DNA of 64,000 bases from Branchiostoma floridae (taxonomy: Eukaryota > Chordata > Leptocardii > Amphioxiformes > Branchiostomatidae), in contig NC_049982.1 in NCBI RefSeq assembly GCF_000003815.2, positions 19,338,496 to 19,402,495 on the forward strand, given 5' to 3'. The position numbers and the translations under genes are program-made. The first letter of the stretch is position 1. The number at the start of each line of letters is the position of its first letter. Below are positions 60,435-64,000 of the stretch, piece after piece. The notes below the pieces were generated by a model. That model was given only the letters and a program-made list of their open reading frames with translations. It was not told the origin of the DNA and did no database searches.

Positions 60435-61279
60435 GGTGAGATCTCACGGGTCGGAGCAGCGGATAAGCGCGCTAGTGCCCTTCTGACAGCAGCTTAATGT
60501 TCACAATGCAGCTGTGGCGGTTAGATTTGAAAAGCACTAAGCACACTGACCTTTAATCTACAATTATTAGTTAACGATTGATAATTGTTACGAACCCTTT
60601 GTAACCCAACTAGGGAAGGTCATGCTAGCCTCCCTTCTCGGCCTTCCACAGAATCTGACGATTTTTGTTTAGGGCCAAAATAGGAGTGCTGATTCATGAC
60701 TTTCAACGTGTCGCGGCCAGGTTGTTATGCCGGGAAGGTTCTTATTATGCCAAACATTCGTGAACCTGGATGCGATATGTTAAAAATTGTGAATCAGCAC
60801 TAACCCCTAGACCCCCCCCCCCCAAAAAAAAAAAAAAAAATTAAAAAAATAAATAAAAAAACGCCAGCGCCCGAAGACCGGGAAGAAGTCCAGGCCATAC
60901 TTTTGGCATTTTTAAAATCGCTTACTATGCACAGTTCTGCCACATTCCTTATTCGTGCTATATCATTATACCCAAGCTATGTTAAGTTAACCATGTAACA
61001 TACATGGTTCGGACATATGCCACGTTTTTCAGTCTTTTACCATTGCAACCAATTTTGAATCAAACCTAAAAAAAATCAAAACCAATCTTTTGCAGCTATG
61101 AAAACTAGACAAAGCAAGAAAGATTATAGACAAAAAATAAACACAGCTAAAAATTTAAAGGCACGGGTGAGCATTGTGTTGAAAAATGTTTATTCCACGC
61201 ATACCTTCAGTATGATAAAGTACTTTCACCAAGGACATTGTATGATGTAATTGAATTTACCAATGAGGCTAAGACACTT
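60435..61279. other. Spacer between GH1 genes B and A, with a C/A homopolymer tract
   Basis: This contains the gene B promoter and the gene A 3' region. A run of C followed by a long A run lies at about 60811-60862. No gene seen. Confidence 0.5.
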
Positions 61280-63806
61280 CTACATGTTGTACATGTTGTA
61301 CATGTTGTCAGAAAGTTGTACATCGCGGTGACTAGGTAGCAGAGAGCTAAGAGCCCGACGTTGGCTCGGGTTGCTGCCGCCCGGCCCTCCCCGACACTCC
61401 TCCCACCTGCTCCGCACCATCGCGGTGACCTCTGCTCCCTCGGGGAAGCCGTTATTGGCGATGACGTCCTTGTAGAATCCGGCGGACTGCTTGGGTGTTC
61501 TGGGCCGGTTCGGGTCGGTGAAGTTAACGCAGTGCAGCCCGAACCGCTCCGTGTAGCCCTCGGCCCACTCGAAGTTGTCCATCAGGGACCAGGCGGTGTA
61601 GGCCCGAACCTTCACTCCGTCCAGGTCGATAGCTGCGATTATTGGGTGATAGACAGCAAAATCAATGGTACAAGTACCGAGATGCCAATAGATTCGTAAT
61701 AAGATAAACTTGTCTATAATTCCTGATAGAAATATAGCACCTCAGGCTCTCACCTTTCAGAACCTCGTTGATGTACCCCATGTAGAAACAGAGGCGGCCA
61801 GTCTCCTCCAAGATGGGCGGATCCGCCTCTTCTTCAGACCAGCCGTTCTCGGTGATGTAGATGTCAGGATCGTTGTAGTGTTGCTGTAAAAGAGTGGTTG
61901 TACTTTGTGATGCTTACTGATACCTGCTGGCGCTATGTAAGGTTGAGTTTTCTCCAACATTTAAATCGGTACACAAATAAAAAGAATACGAGAATTATGA
62001 AATATTGGGAAAAGATGGACTGAAGCGCCTAGAACTTCCCTCCATGGAAAGTCATGATAGCGTACCTTGATGTAGTGGAGCAGCCTGCGGATCCCCCACG
62101 GCACGGAGTAGAGCCAACTGGAAGCCGCCTGGGGCCACTCGGGCGCCACGGTGGACTTCAAGTCCTGGTCGGTCCAGAAAACAGGGTACTGAGGAAGAGA
62201 TCAATGACTTTATATTAAGAAAGAAACCCGTTTGCATCCTGACCAAAATACTTTGGCGCCATCTCTGAGGTCAAATCACCATGTCTCTTGAAAGACCCAT
62301 GAGCTTTAACAAGTATCTAGGACTATGACAATAACTTACCTGACCGGTTAATACCTTGTCTTTCACGATCCCAGATGAATAATGGTTCAGCCCGAAGAAG
62401 TCGTAGGTACCGCTGATGTTGGCAATCTCGGCTGGGGTGAACTTTGGCAGACGGGACTCCTGGAAACCCTGCGCCAGACTCTTCCGCAAGATCTGTTACG
62501 TAAGATGTGCAACTGTTAGACCAGAACAGCAAAGGTATTTCATGATTACACCTGTATGTGTACAAAAAGAACTTAGATAGAAACATTGGGAGTATGTATA
62601 CTCACGATATCCTTCATGGCAGGAGGATAGTCGCCTTCTGAAGTGTAGATCGGGTGAGCGAACCAGCCCATCTGGAACTGGAGGCTGCGGTCGGCAGCGA
62701 CGACATCAGCCGGGAGGTCCGGGTCGAACGGCTCGGTCCAGCCGGAGCTGAGCGTGATGCTGACTTGTCCTCCCTGGTCCCGGCGAAAGTTCTGGTCGTA
62801 GCTGTGCCACGCTCTGGCATGGGCCTTGGGAGAATCAGCGCAAACGTTTCGTAAAAACAATTATTCAGCATCGCTACATACATTGACATGACATGAGTTT
62901 GTCGAAAGAACAAGACGCCAAGATACTTAGTTGTTCGGCCTCCCTTACTTCAATCAAGGTAAATGCAACTGTAACTCGCCTCATGTACAGTGTACCACAC
63001 AATTTAAAGGCGTTACTGTTAACCATCGCCCAAACCTCCTCCCCTACTTTATGGGTGGGTTGAATCTTATGTAGGTATGGCCGTAAACATACCTTCAACA
63101 GAGTGTGTCCGCAGAGATAAGTAGAGTTTCCTGAGTCTTGTATGCCGGGAGCGTGGAATCCCAAACCATACCCAACCACGCACACCGCCCAGGGCTCGTT
63201 AAACGTGATCCAGTACCTCACTCTGTCCCCGAAAGTCTGGAACACGAAATCCGCGTAGTCGTTGAAGTGATCTACAAGCGTCTCGTTCACCCATCCTCCG
63301 TACCTGTCCTGTAGGGCCTGCGGGAGGTCCCAGTGGTAAAGTGTCACCATCGGGGTGATGCCGTTTGCGAGCAGTTCGTCTATGACGTTATTGTAGTAGT
63401 CGACTCCAGCTTGATTAACACCGCCCGCTACAGTACCGTCCGGAAAGATTCTCGGCCATGACAGAGAGAAGCGGTAGTACTTCAGACCCATGGCCTTCAT
63501 GAGCTGCACGTCTTCTCGGTACTTGTTGTAGCTGTCACAGGCCACGTCTCCAGTGTCCCCACGGTCTACCTTACCAGGTGTGTGGGAGAACCTGTCCCAG
63601 ATGGACTCACCTTTGCCGTCCACGTTCCATGCGCCCTCGATCTGGTAGGACGCCGTGGCCGTGCTCCAGATGAAGTCGTCAGGAAACGTACCTGGTCTAA
63701 AGTTGTCTCTGGTTGAGTCGTACGCGCCATAGTCGTACACGGCACCACAAACCATCCCTTGTATAAGGGTCGTTGCGAACAGAGCCAGTATGATAGTTAC
63801 CATCAT
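61280..63806 (-). CDS. GH1 beta-glycosidase, lactase-like, array gene A (anchor lost by frameshift)
   Basis: Coding exons in transcript order: 63806-63093, 62824-62606, 62492-62340, 62188-62066, 61883-61754, 61632-61280; introns are GT-AG and the product is 563 residues. The signal peptide is [25 protein letters not shown] (followed by W where B and C have K) and ITENG are both intact, so activity is expected. Exon 2 has diverged from B and C ([19 protein letters not shown]), which may alter substrate choice. After ECRGG the tail is polar and ends in MYNMYNM from a 9-base microsatellite. A DNA comparison with gene B shows 8 bases missing at this point (about 61380); the shifted frame would give a hydrophobic tail like that of B. 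The protein is therefore predicted to be soluble. Gene A is the most upstream member of the array in this window. Confidence 0.92.
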
Positions 63807-64000
63807 GTCTCCGCTCTATAATTGACTGTTAGAAATGGTATTGACTGCAGAGCCTACGTTGATCTAGCTCGTGTCTGCGTCAAAGATTAGGCCATAAACC
63901 GTGTCTGGTTACTCAGCGCCCCGTCACAAAAAAATGGCCAACTAAATCAGCACAATGTTTTGCCTACGAACAATTTTTGCTTTAACTCTCCGATGTCGTC
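63807..64000. promoter_or_regulatory. Upstream region of GH1 gene A
   Basis: Only 194 bases of the gene A promoter side are in the window. A TATA-like CAATTATAGAG on the minus strand lies about 15-25 bases before the start codon, too close to be a likely TATA box unless the 5' UTR is very short. Confidence 0.25.

Overview
The window is animal nuclear DNA, most probably from a lancelet (amphioxus, Branchiostoma). The reasons are single-copy orthologues of conserved animal genes (MOGS, ACTR1, SUFU) with compact GT-AG introns, a tandem family of secreted lactase-like GH1 glycosidases, and a varied load of young non-LTR retrotransposons (L1/Tx1-like, CR1-like), SINEs, foldback elements and MITEs. 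The genus is an inference; I could not search a database. Two 100-base N runs show it is a draft scaffold.

Layout. 1-8.5 kb is repeat territory: an L1/Tx1-type LINE on the minus strand whose ORF2 is open to the window edge, then a 5'-truncated CR1-like LINE on the plus strand. 8.5-11.6 kb holds a small inverted-repeat element and a second inverted-repeat element built around a 5S rRNA-like core. 11.6-13.5 kb is the large last exon of MOGS (ER glucosidase I, plus strand). 17.2-24.5 kb is a complete 13-exon ACTR1 (dynactin Arp1, minus strand). 25.5-33.9 kb is a complete 12-exon SUFU (Hedgehog pathway regulator, plus strand). ACTR1 and SUFU are head to head with 1.03 kb between start codons, the arrangement also known for human ACTR1A and SUFU, which suggests an ancient shared promoter. 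SUFU intron 7 carries an 826-base near-perfect palindrome flanked by a 9-base target duplication.

36.2-63.8 kb is a tandem array of four GH1 beta-glycosidase genes, all on the minus strand and all with the same six-exon layout. From upstream to downstream I call them A (63.8-61.3 kb), B (60.4-57.5 kb), C (52.7-47.0 kb) and D (46.0-36.2 kb). All have signal peptides. A, B and C keep both catalytic glutamate motifs (TFNEP and ITENG); D has TFNDA in place of TFNEP. B and C end in a hydrophobic tail that looks like a membrane or GPI anchor; A appears to have lost it through an 8-base frameshifting difference, and D ends early without it. A stretch of exon 1 is almost identical between copies, including silent sites, while other exons have diverged, which points to gene conversion.

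The introns and spacers of this array hold many insertions: a 5.2-kb LINE with a perfect 17-base target duplication in D intron 5, a three-copy 1.07-kb repeat (one copy in ACTR1, one in D, one in C), a SINE, a mariner-like foldback element, a non-LTR element nested in a MITE, a minisatellite, and a tRNA-Asp gene between C and B.
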